Positions 1 through 15,020 of a stretch of 64,000 nucleotides of DNA are shown in pieces (the first letter of the stretch is position 1; every line of letters starts with the position of its first letter). The notes under the pieces are model-generated. The model was not told the origin of the DNA and ran no database searches. It worked only from the letters and a program-made list of their open reading frames with translations. A program made the position numbers and the translations under genes. Source of the stretch: Eulemur rufifrons (taxonomy: Eukaryota; Chordata; Mammalia; Primates; Lemuridae); the NCBI RefSeq assembly GCF_041146395.1, contig NC_090999.1, positions 69,073,001 through 69,137,000 on the forward strand, written 5' to 3'.

Positions 1-136
1 TGGCCTCCTGGAGAGTGAGAGACCACAGATTAGGCCAGCTCATAGAATCATAAGTTAAATAAATGTTTTTTATTTTAAACCACTAAACTTTGGAGTGGTT
101 TGTTATGCAGCAAAAGCTTATTGATATACTTGGTCA
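1..136 (+). mobile_element. 3' tail of a MaLR/MLT1-type LTR
   Basis: The pattern of an AATAAATG-type polyadenylation signal, a T-run, then AAACCACTAAACTTTGGAGT and GGTTTGTTATGCAGCA resembles the 3' end shared by many MLT1-type LTRs of the ERVL-MaLR group. The 5' part would lie outside the window. Family identity is a judgement by eye; another LTR with the same conserved end is possible. Confidence 0.5.
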
Positions 137-1094
137 ATATCCTCCTAGCAGGGGAATAGAATACACTAGTTTATTACACAGGCAATATAAATGCATTCCT
201 ACACTATATGAAATGAGTTTGATTGACACGTTACTCAATTATAAGATTAACTTCTTTTTGCATTAAAATGTATTAGACAAGTCATTGGTAATAGGTTGTT
301 CTTGCTTCTTTAAAGTCTAACTTAACATGAAGATCTATTGTGATTTTAGTCTCTCACAGTGAGTTCTGTATTTCTGATACGGGAAGCTTTGTTGATTATC
401 TAGCTCACTTTTAAAATAATCATTATAAAACTGACTACTGATTTAAAATATTTTTTTCCTTTAGAATGTCACACATTGTCTAAGATGTCTATGGGAAGAA
501 ATGAATTCTGCATAAAATGTTTTGTATCTTTTTAGGTAGACCTAGTATAACTCCAGAGTGAGGCTTTGCAGCATTTCATGTAGTTGCTTTTTTGTGTGTA
601 GACTCAGTATACAAGTATGAGTGTATGTGTGCATCAAACAATGAATAATAACATAAAGGAAATTGCCTTTCTTATTGTCTAATGTTAATTAAAACCAAAT
701 GTCCTTTCCTCAATGCAGCTAACGTACTTTAATTATTCTGTATTGTGCAGATGTGACAATTGTGCAGATATGACAAAGGGGAACATGGAATTATTAAGGG
801 AAAAAAGTACACATTGTGCCAATAATTGTCCATGGTGTGAAATACTATTGCTTTTCCCCTGTGAATAACTTGAATACTTGCCAAATAATCTACTTTACAC
901 CATTTAAATAATGCAAATTATCCTTTTACAATAATATATATTTAAAATTACGTTTTTATTGAGTTTAACTGAAACATGTTCATTTCCATTTCCCTTCTTT
1001 TCATAGTTCTAAACAATACCAAAGCTACAATATGTTTTTAATATTTTCTACTGGCATAAATTTTATGTTAAACATAAACAAAGGGTGTTACTTT
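137..1094. other. Unannotated AT-rich DNA
   Basis: No gene, RNA or recognisable repeat seen. Stop codons are dense in all frames. Confidence 0.5.
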
Positions 1095-1096
1095 AC

Positions 1097-1190
1097 AGAG
1101 TAAGAGCTTTGGAAGCAGTCAGAATTAGATTTGAATGCTAACATTTTTCCATTTAAACTTGGGCAAATATCTTACCTCATGGAGATTAAT
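1097..1190 (+). mobile_element. MIR fragment
   Basis: AGAGTAAGAGCTTTGGAAGC, then GATTTGAATGC and later CTTGGGCAAATATCTTACCTC, follow the order of the MIR core (the 'TCGAATCC' block, then 'TTGGGCAAGTTACTTAACCTC') with heavy divergence. MIRs are tRNA-derived SINEs mobilised by L2 in early mammals. This copy is old. Confidence 0.6.
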
Positions 1191-2100
1191 TTTTGGGGGT
1201 CAGAATACCTGCAAGGATGGCAGATGTGAGGGGGCTGATTAAGAGACGTGTGTAAAGTGGCCACATCACAAATGATCTTTCTTATAATGGTCAATCATTA
1301 GGAAGCAGAGAATCCATTAAGATAAATTCAGATTTTCAGATATCTGAATTGTTTCTCAATCTCTCACTCCCTTAAATTATCTTCTTTTATTTTTTAAATC
1401 TTTTAAATCATTCATTCTATTAAAGACCCTTTCCTTTCTTCTAAATAATGTGATCCTGTGAAAAAAATATTTGAGGACCTCACTCAATTAAATGCTGACA
1501 TATTAGAAAGAAACTCTAAATAAAAGAGAAGGGCTTTAAGAAGGACAGCCACTATTTCCCAGAGACTTTTTCTCTCCTCAAAGGAGGAAGCTAATTTTCC
1601 CCAAAGTGATCTTGGAGAAGACAATTGAGTGGAGAACATGAAACAGAGGCCACTTTTCAACTACTTTTGGTGGTCATTTTTCTGCAGCTATGTTCCATTA
1701 TCCATTTTTCAGTATTCTGAATGTCAGGTGTCAGCTCTGGGAATGGCTTTTTGATTCTGAAATAAATTCCTGTGGCGGCTCCAGAGATAGAGGCTGCCCT
1801 AGTGAATCAATTTGTCATTTGGGGAATTATTCTGGGACCCCCAGTTAGAATTTGGTTTTTAGCCTTCAGCATTTACATCAGTTTGTGGTCACCTAATTCT
1901 CTATACTGAATTATTTCTTGTTAAAATATCAAGAATGTTTTCTATTTCTTGCCTTACACACTGACAGTTTCAAAATGTTTTCCATAAGGCAGTGAGTCTG
2001 CCCAATATCATGGGTTTGTAAGAGAGAATTGAAGACAGACAGATAGGTCAGATTCAGATTAAATGAATTGTTCAATGCCTTGGTAGGGAGCTAGAATTCA
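1191..2100. other. Unannotated AT-rich DNA
   Basis: No coding or RNA signal seen. Some stretches may be decayed L2 upstream of the clearer block that follows, but I cannot align them by eye. Confidence 0.45.
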
Positions 2101-2104
2101 TTTT

Positions 2105-2275
2105 AAAACTCATGAGAAGCCACGAGAGGCTTTTGAATACAGAAGTAGCATAATCAATGTGTGTTTTAGAAATATGATTCTAGAATCCATGCAGAGAAGA
2201 AATAGAAGGATACCAGATTGAAAGCACGTGATCTTATGGGACCTGTTAGAGTTGGCATCAACCATATCATGGGAT
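2105..2275 (-). mobile_element. L2 LINE fragment, antisense
   Basis: The order 'GAGAAGCCA..AGAGGCTTTTGAA', 'AGTAGCATAATC', 'GTGTTTTAGAAA' matches the antisense of the L2 3' region ('GGAAGCCATTGGAGGGTTTTGAGCAG', 'TGACATGATCTGA', 'CGTTTTAAAA'). It is highly diverged. Two short antisense open frames here (up to 70 codons) are chance frames within the repeat. Confidence 0.55.
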
Positions 2276-2869
2276 AAGAGATAATCTTCTGAAATAACAT
2301 CTCTTTCATAAACAATAGGCATAAAATTGCTTTCGCTACTACTAGAAAAAACGCCAAGAAGAACTTTTTATTTCATATTACAGCCAGTAGTTGTCAACAC
2401 TTTAAGGGGATATTTATAACAGGCATTTATTTTGAAAAAACATTATAGCATTATGTTCTGAAAAAAACGTTTCTCAACTGGCAACATGCTCATGGTAATA
2501 TGTAAATGAATGGAATGTGAGACACATACATCGAGTATCCTTTCTGTGACAGAACATTTCTTGCAAATATTTCAGTTCTTAAAGCTTCACTATGCCAGTT
2601 GTTTTTTAAAAAAACAGTGGAGCATAAGCAGAATCAAAAATAACTCAAATATTTCTCAGTAACGAAACCAAACACCTGGCCTTTTATGAGTCCTCAGTAC
2701 ACATTAGTTCTCTTACTTTCTGTCATACCTACACCACTGAAAACACCCTGATATTCCAAGCTGGAGCAAGGCATGCTGAGATACGATATGTCTATAGGTG
2801 TAGATATTTTGTCTATGGAGTAGCCAAGGAACAGTGACCATTGAACAAATTTGACTTAAGTGTCATATG

Positions 2870-3190
2870 AGAAAGTAAATACTCCCTGGTGCTTCAGAAA
2901 AAGGAAAATCAAATCCAATTACGAGATCAGAGAAAGAAATCTTTTTGAAGAATATGGCACTTGATATGGGCCTTGAAACCAAAATGAAAAAGTGAACTAG
3001 ATGGAAATAGTATGAAGAAAGGCAGGAATGTAGTGACAGAATACAGAGGGAAGAATATAAGAATTTAAGTGAGGTTGGACCTATATTGTGGAGGACAGGG
3101 AATAGCATGCTGAGAAATCTGTATTTACTTGGTGAACTGTAGAAAAACTTCAAAAGATTTTAAGTGAGGAATTGATCAAATAAATAACTT
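2870..3190 (-). mobile_element. L2 LINE fragment, antisense
   Basis: GGGCCTTGAAACC, then GAAGAAAGGCAGGAATGTAG, and finally CAAAAGATTTTAAGTGAGGA follow the antisense L2 3' region in order. The 96-codon minus-strand open frame (positions 2863-3153) lies in this repeat, shows no domain, and is probably incidental. Confidence 0.55.
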
Positions 3191-3858
3191 ACAAAAAAAT
3201 TTCAGTGTCTAAACACCATTTCCAGATGGAATTCCTCAAAAAGATGAGTTTAATTTTCCTGATATGGTTGGCCTACACAAAGGTTTAAAAAATATGGGTT
3301 TTTGGCCAACATTTACAAAGTTGGATATACCACAATTATAAATTTCAGATTTCTCGGTTTTTAAACAGGAAGCAGGAATTCCTACTCAGCTACTGTAGTT
3401 GGATGAAGACTTACTTGATGTCTCATTTTGAGGCCTGAGAATTACCAGCTGTAGCTTTCCTTGCCCTACGTTTATGTCTTCCACCAGCACGCTTCACTTA
3501 TCTATGGCCTCTGTATGCCTGAGAGATGTGAAACGTGATTTATGGAACTTACTCTTATTCCGACTCCTAGAAAGCATCCCACCCCATGTAAGTCCACAAA
3601 ATGCCTTAAACACCTCAATACATCTCACCAACCCAGGATTTTTGGTACTACTTTTTCTGTAAGTGGAATTTTTTAAATTCTGGTCTATTTTCTTGGGCAA
3701 TTGCCCCAGTTAACAACATGGATAATATGAAATGAATGTAGAAAAAAGAAATATGGGTATAGAAACTAGACTTTATAATTGTTTATCCTTCATATGTATT
3801 ATTTTAAAGTTTATAATCATTATCTCTATAACAAAACCAGAGGAGAAAACTTTTGTTT
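3191..3858. other. Unannotated DNA
   Basis: Two short open frames on opposite strands overlap at about 3474-3700. Neither resembles a known protein, and mutual overlap is what chance frames give. No repeat recognised. Confidence 0.5.
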
Positions 3859-3874
3859 AAAAATTGTATACTCA

Positions 3875-4232
<358 letters not shown>

Positions 4233-4235
4233 TCA

Positions 4236-6456
4236 AAGTATATTAATTTAACACATTCATCAGTTTATAATGAATTTTGTCTACCCATTTATTTAACTTC
4301 AGTTCATATTTAAATATTGCACAATATTTATTTTAGCAGTGTAGTAAAAAGTTTTGCACTAAAATAATTACTTTTCTTGAAACAAGACACAGTAGTTTAG
4401 CTAAATTAGTGTCTTTGTCTCTGTATAGTTTAGCTAAATCAGTGCCTACTTGATTAGGCACATATGAGTTCTTGACCATATAACAGTCAGGAGGTTTTTG
4501 AATGTTCAGAGGCACAAGCTGAAACATTTAGAACGCTACAATTTTGACACTGTTGGGGTTATGTGATTGCTTTCTGACTAACAACAAGGTAAAGTCAAGG
4601 GAAAGACAGACATGAAAAGGACACAGCTGGGCGTGATGCTCCTGCTGGCTGCAAAATCAATTGCTGGCTCCCGAAAAGAGCAAAGAAGGAGAAGGGATTT
4701 CCATAGCTTAAAGGTGTGCTATGTCAACCATAAGCTCAAGCAAACACAGGTGAAATAAGAGTAAATGTTTCTGGATTTTGTACCTTTCAAGTTCTGATTT
4801 GATAGGTTTTCACCCACTGTTTACATAGCCATTGAGTCAGGCACTCAAACTTAGAAATAATTATTTGCTCAGTGAAATAATTTCATAAAATAAACCAAAT
4901 CTTCAGCCATTAATTTTGGGTTAAATTAATGCCATTGCCAATGTGCATGTAAAGCCTTTAGAATTAAGGCTTTATTGTGGTAGTTTCGTGTTATTGTGAG
5001 CCAGGATAGCAGGAGCATCTGCAATCACCTCTGATGGCCCTCACTTAAATGTGCGCACATGCACACACCCATTGTGAAGAGAGGGCTATGTGAAAGCAAC
5101 ATCCAAATTAAAATCCACATTATTAGGATCTTGTAAAGGCTGTGGTGCAGTACTTAGTTTAAGGAAAACACGTAACTTCCCTTGCTTCTTAACCTTTGGC
5201 TTTATTCTTTTCATCTGCCTAGCTAACCAGAATCAAATAAAAGGACTCACAAATAAGTGAGTATATGGAGAGTCAAGTTCCACATGCCTTACCCATGTGG
5301 AAGTGAATGGTATACAAACGTGGTAGAAAATTAAAGAAAAAATAAAAGAATAGAAGACAAATAGCCATTGCACAATGATCTTACCTTCTAAAAAATATAA
5401 CCTTATTAATCCCTTGGACTCAGGCAATTTGATTAGCAGCTTCTCCTCTCTACAGGAAATGCCAGGAGGGAGACAGAGAGAAGGAACCAGAAATATTATT
5501 TTGTCTTTTTGTCTTCCTTCTCTCATACGGCACGTTTCTATTCATTTTATAATTTCTGTTTATGTCTTAACTGATAAAATCAACTTCTCTAAAATAACCA
5601 GCACATAGATAATATATTTGTATCCAGGTCTGCAATAGATTTAAAAGGTGTCCTCTGAGAATATATTGTTTCTAAAACAAAGCAAAACAAAACCAAAAAT
5701 TCAGAAAAAGGTGCATAGAGAAGAGATACGAAATTCTAGCATTTCACTTTGAGATGCAGTTCTGGATTTTAGGAATCTCAAATTATTCCTTTAATTCACA
5801 AATAAAGCAAAGTTCAGTGAGGCAGTATTTTTCATTAAGAAATATTTAACTCAGAAATGGTCTCTAAGCCAACTGGAGAATGAAGAAAAGCAATTTAAAA
5901 CACCACAGGATCTATTTTAAGAATAATCACTTGTTCATTATATAAAATGAATAATTTAGATGGCCGTTAGCTACAATTATTATAGGTGGGCAAAGGAAAA
6001 TGGAAAAATGTATAATTTCATGGATGCTAATTGCATTTTGGTTAAGGAAGAGAAATTCATGCACTTGCTGAATTGAACTACAATGCTCAAAATAACTACT
6101 CAGTTCCTTGTGAACTCATCAGAGTTTTAAATTGCATATTGATCTATTTTTTCCCTTAACTTTAACAAATTTTTTTATGGAAAATTATATAAATATACCA
6201 AAGATCCAACTTCAACAAGTCATGGACAATATTTTTTTTTACCTAAATCCCCACCTGATTACTCCAATCATACCACCCAGATTATTTTGATAAATATCTT
6301 GTACATTCTATCATTTAATCTATAAATCTGTATGTTGATTTATCCTTATGTTCAGTTTTAATGTCAGTTCTGAGTTTTTCTCATTGGTTTTGCAAATGAC
6401 TGTAGCAAGAGAAATGACTCACATCTATCAACCTATATCACCATTCTACTTTTCCT
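4236..6456. other. Unannotated AT-rich DNA with one short duplication
   Basis: No gene recognised. A 33-bp tandem duplication lies at 4393-4447 (TAGTTTAGCTAAATTAGTGT and a copy with few changes). Minus-strand frames of 64 and 97 codons occur at 4333-4527 and 5233-5526 but show no domain and have only weak codon structure. Confidence 0.5.
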
Positions 6457-6457
6457 T

Positions 6458-6575
6458 CTTTTTAATTGTATATATTTAAGGGGTACAACAAAATGTTTTG
6501 ATATACATATACATAGTGAAATGATAACTAAGAAATGATAATTAAGAAAATTATCGTATTTATCACCTTCCTTTA
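6458..6575 (-). mobile_element. L1 3' UTR fragment, antisense
   Basis: TTGTATATATTTAAGGGGTA, CAAAATGTTTTGATATACAT and ATAGTGAAATGATAACTAAG match the antisense of an L1MA/L1PB-type 3' untranslated region. Short and truncated on both sides. Confidence 0.7.
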
Positions 6576-6955
6576 TGACACAGTACTGTTGATGGTATAA
6601 CTGGTAAAATAAAGGTATTGAATATATTTCAGGTTGCCTCAAGGATTTATAATCATTATTATTGAATTTTTCTTATAAAAAGACTCAGTGCATGATTACT
6701 GAATGAATTCAGAGAATCTATATTTTATGACCAATTACTGTCATAAAATTTATGCCATTATCACATATGAGCAAATGTTCATAATATAAAGCTATAATTG
6801 TACCAGATATAACATTAATTTATAACCTAAGTTTATAATTCATATATATTCCTCCTATATACACAAATATATATTCATATATATATATATATACACACAA
6901 AGAAAGTAAAATTATAACTAGGCACAGAGTAAAAATCAGTAGATCTTAATTATGG
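6576..6955. other. AT-rich DNA with short TA/CA tract
   Basis: About 6870-6897 is an alternating TA tract followed by ACACAC. Nothing else recognised. Confidence 0.55.
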
Positions 6956-6956
6956 C

Positions 6957-7072
6957 CAGGATTCATCCTCAGAGATTGTGATTATGTAACTCTGAAATAG
7001 GTACTCAAGAATTCATATTTTTAAAAATATCTCTAGGAAATTTTGATATGAACTGCTTGTTGAGTGACACTG
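6957..7072 (+). mobile_element. MER5A-type hAT-Charlie fragment
   Basis: CAGAGATTGTGATTATGTAA followed by TTCATATTTTTAAAAATATC and a degraded right end follows the order of the MER5A miniature hAT element (CAGAGATTCTGATTTAATTG, then TATTTTTAAAA). The left end is missing. Confidence 0.5.
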
Positions 7073-9438
7073 ATATAAAGAGTATAACATGAGCTGAATG
7101 TGTAAAATGTAGAACACAAGTATTCCTGCAATGTGACCTCCTACAGAGGTGGCATGTCACCTTTACATCATGAGTCCCCTTACTGGACCCACCTTCACTA
7201 TCATCTCAAAGCTATATAAGTAACTTGTACATATTAAAATTCATTTTATATTTGATTAATTTTATTTATAAAGCAATGAAAGAGACATTGAATTTAAATG
7301 AGCCCATTAAGTAGAACATTGGTAAGAAAATTGGCCAAATATCATTTTTCATAGCAGATTACAGAAAAAATTTATTAGGCAAATTAGAGAACAAAAATAG
7401 AAGGCTGAAGTTAATTTCATGAGATATATTGAATTTAGGTAAAATCCAGAATGTAGGGACTTGAGGTAAGGCCAAAATAGAAACATAAATGTTTTCCATG
7501 TATGTCTGTATATTGTTTTTAAGGCTCTTTTTGGAAGCATTGATAAAAAGTTAATCTGAAAAGTGACTTTTGCTAATTAGATTGGATTAAAATATTCAGT
7601 ATACATTAAAAACTCAAGATTTGTCTCAAACTGTTATAAAAGTCATATTAATCAGTCTTGAAAGTTCCAACATATGTCAAAGTAAGAGATTAATGAATTG
7701 CATACAAATAATAGCATCTTATTAACAAAATTTTCCCAGTATTTTATTCAACTGTATGCTTGATTTGTTTTCCCTGTTTAATCAAACGATTGCAATAAAT
7801 GTCAACATAGTACCTAAATCTATTGCTTACCACCTATAATCAGAAAAATACTGAAATCAAATAACATTCTCACCTAACTAAAACCAAATACACTTAAAAG
7901 ATGAAATTATGGCTAAATTGGATAGTTTACATTTTCAATGATTGTTAGGGTCATAATTTTGCATTGAAATTGAATCATGGTGGAAAGGCAAGTTCTGTAA
8001 TTGTAGGAAATGTTCCAACTACTGTTATGTGTAGTTTCTGCCTAATACTATAACCCAAGGGATAGCATTTACCTCTTGGTCTGGGACCTCTTTCAAATAT
8101 GGACATGGAAGCAAGAACCAATTTAATTTCAGGCAAATATTTGATCATGTACTGAACCATGTTAGTAAGTTGAAATGATATAGTTCAGCTCTTATGGAGT
8201 TGTCTGATAAAGCTTCATGGTGAAGATTAAGCCTGATTTTTTAGATAAATGTTCAAATGTATATAATAATCTTTATTTTCCATTTAAGTAAACAGATGAT
8301 AGCCATAGGTGAACCTGAACAGACTTTGTAATTACAGTGGAGCCCATTTGGTGTATATTCTAATGAATTAATAAAGAAAACTCAGTAAATGTTCAGAGTC
8401 TATCTATGTTCTTTCAGATATTTGTCTATAACACCGTAGATAATAAGCTAAATCATATTTAAATAAATAAAAAAATATTTATATATTTTAATAAATAAAA
8501 TACTTAATAATAAAATAAATTAAATTAAATATTAAATAAATAAAAAATTCAGATATTACTATGTTGTGACATGCTTTCTTGTTTCTAAAATGTTCTGGGT
8601 GTCTGTATCATCACAATCATTCTTTGATGGAAAGTTTCATTTAGAAGGAAAATGGCATAGAGTAGGGTAGCAATTTTTTTCCACCTGTATTTCAGTTGAA
8701 GAGTAAAAATTTACTTGAATGAAAATGAATGTGTCATTTGCTAAGATTTTTATTCCGAGGTATACATATTTTTATTGATAAGATATTAAGGAAATTGATT
8801 TGGTAATAATTTGTGGGTGATCATTTCACATACTTAAGTTAAACAGACATTAAAGACTTACCTGGGGTGAAGCAGTGTTCTCAATACTTTACACCTGCCC
8901 CAGAAAATATTATATAATAGTGAGAAAACAGAGAAATATATGAGCTTAAAAGAGGGACACTTAGCATACCCTGTAAGGCTTGAGGATGGTTTTTTACATG
9001 ACCATCTTCTCATCAATAAAACATGGGAAACCTGGCTATTATTATGCACAGGGTATTTACTTATTGTAGTAATATACTTAAGTACACATACAGGACACAC
9101 ATAAATGTATTTCTGAATCACAAATTACTCTGTAAGAAACAAATTTATTAACTAGAGTAAAATGTCTGTATATAGTTTAACCTTAAGTCTTAAAATATAC
9201 AGTTAAAATATTATTTTCCAAAATTATATGTTAGCTCTTGTCTTTCCTACCCTCTTCAGTATGTTTTGTTATTCACTTGTAAGACAGTTAGGTTCTTTTG
9301 TTACTGTGTGTATTCCATCCTGGATCAGTCCTTCTTAATTATTTATATACAGGAGGTAGTAAGTATTTGAAATATTACCATAATGCTAACGATAACTGTT
9401 ATGCAAGTAGGATTGTATGTATAAGTTCTTTAAGTAAG
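7073..9438. other. AT-rich DNA including an extreme A/T island
   Basis: Positions 8455-8548 are almost pure A and T, built from AAATAAATA-like words. The rest is AT-rich DNA without recognised features. A minus-strand 87-codon frame (8858-9121) has no recognisable domain. Confidence 0.5.
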
Positions 9439-9439
9439 G

Positions 9440-10925
<1,486 letters not shown>

Positions 10926-10932
10926 TTATTTT

Positions 10933-11470
<538 letters not shown>

Positions 11471-11582
11471 CTTAGTGTGCCAGATACAAATGTAATTATC
11501 TAAGTAAAATTATATTCTCTACTTGTATATATCAGCCTAATAAGGGAAGCAATAGACTGTAATGCTCACATTAATGTAGTCA

Positions 11583-11745
11583 GAGGCTGTGTGTAGTGGC
11601 TCATGCCTATAATCCCAGCACTTTTGGAGGCCAAGGCAGGAGAATCTCTTGAGTCCAGGAGTTCTAGGTTATGATGAGCTATGATGGCGCCACTGCACTC
11701 CAGCCTGGATGACAGAGCAGGACTCTGTTTCTAAAAATAAATAAG
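11583..11745 (+). mobile_element. Alu monomer (FRAM-like) with AAAT-rich tail
   Basis: A single Alu unit of about 150 bp reads TGTGTAGTGGCTCATGCC, then CACTGCACTCCAGCCTGGA and a tail of AAATAAATAAGTAAATTAAT. The end is right-arm type (GAGCTATGATGGCGCCACTG), so it is either a free right Alu monomer or a dimer with its middle deleted. It lacks the GACGCCACGGCA signature of the young Alus and is older. Confidence 0.8.
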
Positions 11746-11779
11746 TAAATTAATTAACTAATTAACAAATAAGAAATAA

Positions 11780-12860
11780 AACCGGAATAAAATTTAGTGG
11801 TACATAAAGGAGAAAATGATTAAATTAATATGAAGAAGTTAGGAAAGACTTAAACAAGAAAATGGTGCCTTTTTTGTTTTTGAGGAATAGATTGGATTTT
11901 TTTGGAAGGCATTGGCATTTCTCAAAAGATTAACATTTAAAAAATAGATATTAGTTATTACACATTCAGGAGAGTATATGTAGTTTTTTTTTTTTTCTAG
12001 AGCATAATATGGAATGAAGGATATGCAGGGAGATGAGAATGAAAAAAGTCAAATCATAAAGGTTCTTTATTATTAGACTGAGAAATTTATTATTTATGTA
12101 ATAATAACTGGAGAAAGACATTATCAGATTTTAAACAAAGATAATGAAATAAGAATTGCTTTTTAGAAAATTGGAAGGAGGGATTAATGTTTGGAAGCAG
12201 AGAGAATAGTTGGGAGATTATAGCAACAAAACAAAATACAATGAATAATTTGAACTAGATAATATATCTTAACAATCCATATGAAAAAAAATTACAAATT
12301 GAGTGAGAAAGGAATTCTAAAGGAAGCCTTGGATAACAATCTGGGTGCTATAAAGGCAATCAGTGTAGATTGTAAGGTAGAGTAGTTTGGGGGCAGAAAA
12401 AATTAAGTGTAACAGTTGTTCAAACAGTACAAAATAAAAAGAAAATAGAACAAAGATGAAAAAAATAATTCTGAGAAACAGACTCTGAAATGTAAGATGT
12501 TAGGAGCAAAAAGGAAAACAGGAAATTACAGAGGTAAAGAAGCGAGAGAATGTGATTTCATACAGACAAAATAAATTTCAAAGAAAAATAATGGTAGAAT
12601 GTAACAAACAAATCTGAGAAGAAAAAGTTCCTCTGGATGTTATTATGAAAAGGACATTGTTGAGTTTACAAAATATTTAGATTGAGGTGGTGAATAAACC
12701 GTATCACTGGGAACTCATAAAGAAATATGAGAAAATACAGACATTGTTCTGCTTTTTGAAGAAAATTAACCTTTAGGGGATGAAAAAGCACATTGGTCTG
12801 AGATAGAATGAGTTAGCAAGAAAGGGCTTATATTTTATAACTAGAAGAAAATTGAGTTAG
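11780..12860 (-). mobile_element. Decayed L2 LINE, antisense
   Basis: TTAGGAAAGACTTAAACAAG, then CATTATCAGATTTTAAACAA, AGCAGAGAGAATAGTTGGGA and AACTAGATAATATATCTTAA occur in the order of antisense L2 (its CAGGGAAGGCCT, TGACATGATC and GGAAGCAGGGAGACCAGTTAG blocks). Divergence is high, and the part beyond about 12300 is assigned with low confidence. Confidence 0.45.
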
Positions 12861-13680
12861 TCAAATAAGTAAAGAAATGTAGGGTAGGGTTTCTTGTTAA
12901 TTGGTTCATGGTGATTGTAAAGGGTATTTGTCATGCCCTTTGCAAGTTAGACTACAGTTAAATTTCATATGGATATGCATTTTAGTCAAAATAATAGAAA
13001 TATAGAATCTTCACTTGATAAACAAAGACATAACATTTTTAGAGTAATTTAAGTGTGCAAATAAATAATTAATATCATTAGTCAGGATGTTTCAATTAAA
13101 TTCAGATAATAAAATATTAATGTGGAGTAAGAGCAATACTTTGTCAAACCACTGACAGAATAAATTAGCACTCAGTTACGATATTTCAATTATGTTTTCA
13201 AAATTAATGAGTCTTATGAGTTTATTATTTTAATTTAAATAATTATGTCAAGCAAAGAATTGTATGTCTGTAATTACTTTCACATTCTGCCCCCACATCT
13301 TTTATAATAAAAATTTAGTTGGAAAAAAAAGCAGGTGATTAAATGACAGAGAGATATACAAATAGATATAGCTAGAGATGTAGATATAGAAAGCTAACCA
13401 GCTACACACACACATACTCTCACCAGCATAGATAATAAAATATGACCAGAGTATAACCTACCTAAAAAGATGAGGGAAAAGGTACAAAGTTAAAGGACAT
13501 CACCACAGTATAATACTGCAAAAGGTACATCGCCACAGTGGAAAACCGTAAAAACACTGGACATAAAATTTGCAAGAGTAGTGTTTTGTTGTCTCGCCCA
13601 TTCTCATTATTACTCTTCCTCTACCTTCTGCCCTGCTTCCTTCCCATTTCACTGCTTAAAAAAAAAAATCATTACGAAAA
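12861..13680. other. Unannotated AT-rich DNA
   Basis: Contains a degenerate two-copy tandem repeat of 30 bp at 13498-13557 (CATCACCACAGTATAATACT and CATCGCCACAGTGGAAAACC). No gene recognised. Confidence 0.5.
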
Positions 13681-13689
13681 CACACGTGC

Positions 13690-13830
13690 ACCAGGGTGAT
13701 GCTAGAAAAAGACCCTTTGTCTGCCCTCAGGGAGTTTGCAGTCTAACAGAAATATGGAAAAGTAAACAGGCAATTGCAACAAATAATTATGAAAAATGTT
13801 ATGACAGTGACATGCATGGGTTGCTTGGAG
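13690..13830 (-). mobile_element. L2-like fragment, antisense
   Basis: GACCCTTTGTCTGCCCTCAG, GGAGTTTGCAGTCTAACAGA and AAAGTAAACAGGCAATTGCA resemble the antisense L2 3' end. The surrounding 98-codon plus-strand frame (13581-13877) is not coding by any domain I recognise. Confidence 0.45.
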
Positions 13831-14289
13831 AGCACATGGCACTTTTGAAAGTACAATCTATTCTTGCAGGTTACTGACTAGAACAATTCTTATCATATTA
13901 TTCACTGATTATGGATATTTCTACTGCTATTTTAGAAGTAATATATGTTTTCCCTTTTGTTCATGTTAGGCAAGATTTTCTCAGGTATAACACCTTAATG
14001 AATGAATAAATTATCCAAAAATGCCACTTTGTTCATTAGCCAATTAAAAATGTGTATGATTTAGAGTATGAAATATTTAAAGCAGACATCATTGATATTA
14101 AAACATTTACTCAACTTAAATTGGGGAAATAAAAATGGACTGATGAGAAGTAAGATTATAATAGCAGAAATGAAAGCCACATGGTAAATTATGGGTGTCA
14201 CATTCTGAAATTGGATTGTTTTTGCTTTGGTTTGATTTGATTTTGCTTAAAAAATGTCCAAAATTATTCAATTAAAGTTCTACTTGTAA

Positions 14290-14290
14290 G

Positions 14291-14323
<33 letters not shown>
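14290..14323. repeat. TA/CA dinucleotide microsatellite
   Basis: About five TA units followed by about eleven AC units. Likely polymorphic in length. Confidence 0.95.
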
Positions 14324-14375
14324 TCTTATCAAATTTTGTCACAACTTTAAACAATATTTAAAAATGATAATTTAT

Positions 14376-15020
14376 TCTTTGTTTCAAATATTTATTAAGT
14401 ATCTATTAGCTGGCAAGCTCTTTTATAGATTCTGGGGCTATAGGACCAAAGAATACAAAATCCCTGTTGACAGGGAATTTACATTCTTTTTTTTTTTTTT
14501 TTTGTTGAGACAGAGTCTCACTTTGTTGCCCAGGCTAGAGTGAGTGCCGTGGCGTCAGCCTAGCTCACAGCAACCTCAGACTCCTCGGCTTAAGCGATCC
14601 TACTGCCTCAGCCTCCCAAGTAGCTGGGACTACAGGCATGTGCCACCATGCCCGGCTAATTTTTTTCTATATAGATTTTTAGTTGTCCATATAATGTCTT
14701 TCTATTTTTAGTAGAGACGGGGTCTCGCTCAGGCTGGTCTCGAACTCCTGACCTTGAGCGATCCACCCGCCTCGGCCTCCCAGAGTGCTAGGATTACAGG
14801 CGTGAGCCACCGCGCCCGGCCGGAATTTACATTCTAATGAGGGCCAGAGTAGAGAAAGGGCAGAGAATAAGCACTGGGATAATTTTAGTTGGGACAATAT
14901 TATGAAGAAAATAAAGCCGCATAATGTGAGAGAGAATGACAGGAGTATGCAGGGATTGATGACATTAATAAAGCTATCTGAGAAGGCTTCCCTATGAAAA
15001 TCGTATCTTAATTGAACTTG
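14376..15020 (-). mobile_element. L2 3' end, antisense, split by an Alu
   Basis: AAATATTTATTAAGTATCTA, GATTCTGGGGCTATAGG, ATCCCTGTTGACAGGGAATT, then beyond the Alu AAGCACTGGGATAATTTTAG, AGAGAATGACAGGAGTATGC and AGAAGGCTTCCCTATGAA form the ordered antisense L2 3' end. The duplicated GGAATTTACATTCT around the Alu was one word of this L2. Confidence 0.7.
14488..14821 (-). mobile_element. Young dimeric Alu, antisense
   Basis: A T-run, both arms, and the end CGCGCCCGGCC are present. A perfect 14-bp duplication, GGAATTTACATTCT, lies at 14474-14487 and 14822-14835. The linker and right arm are strepsirrhine type (GTGCCGTGGCGTCAGCCTAG on this strand). It has very few differences from the copies at 3875 and 28604. 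A 72-codon minus-strand frame in it is an Alu artefact. Confidence 0.97.
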
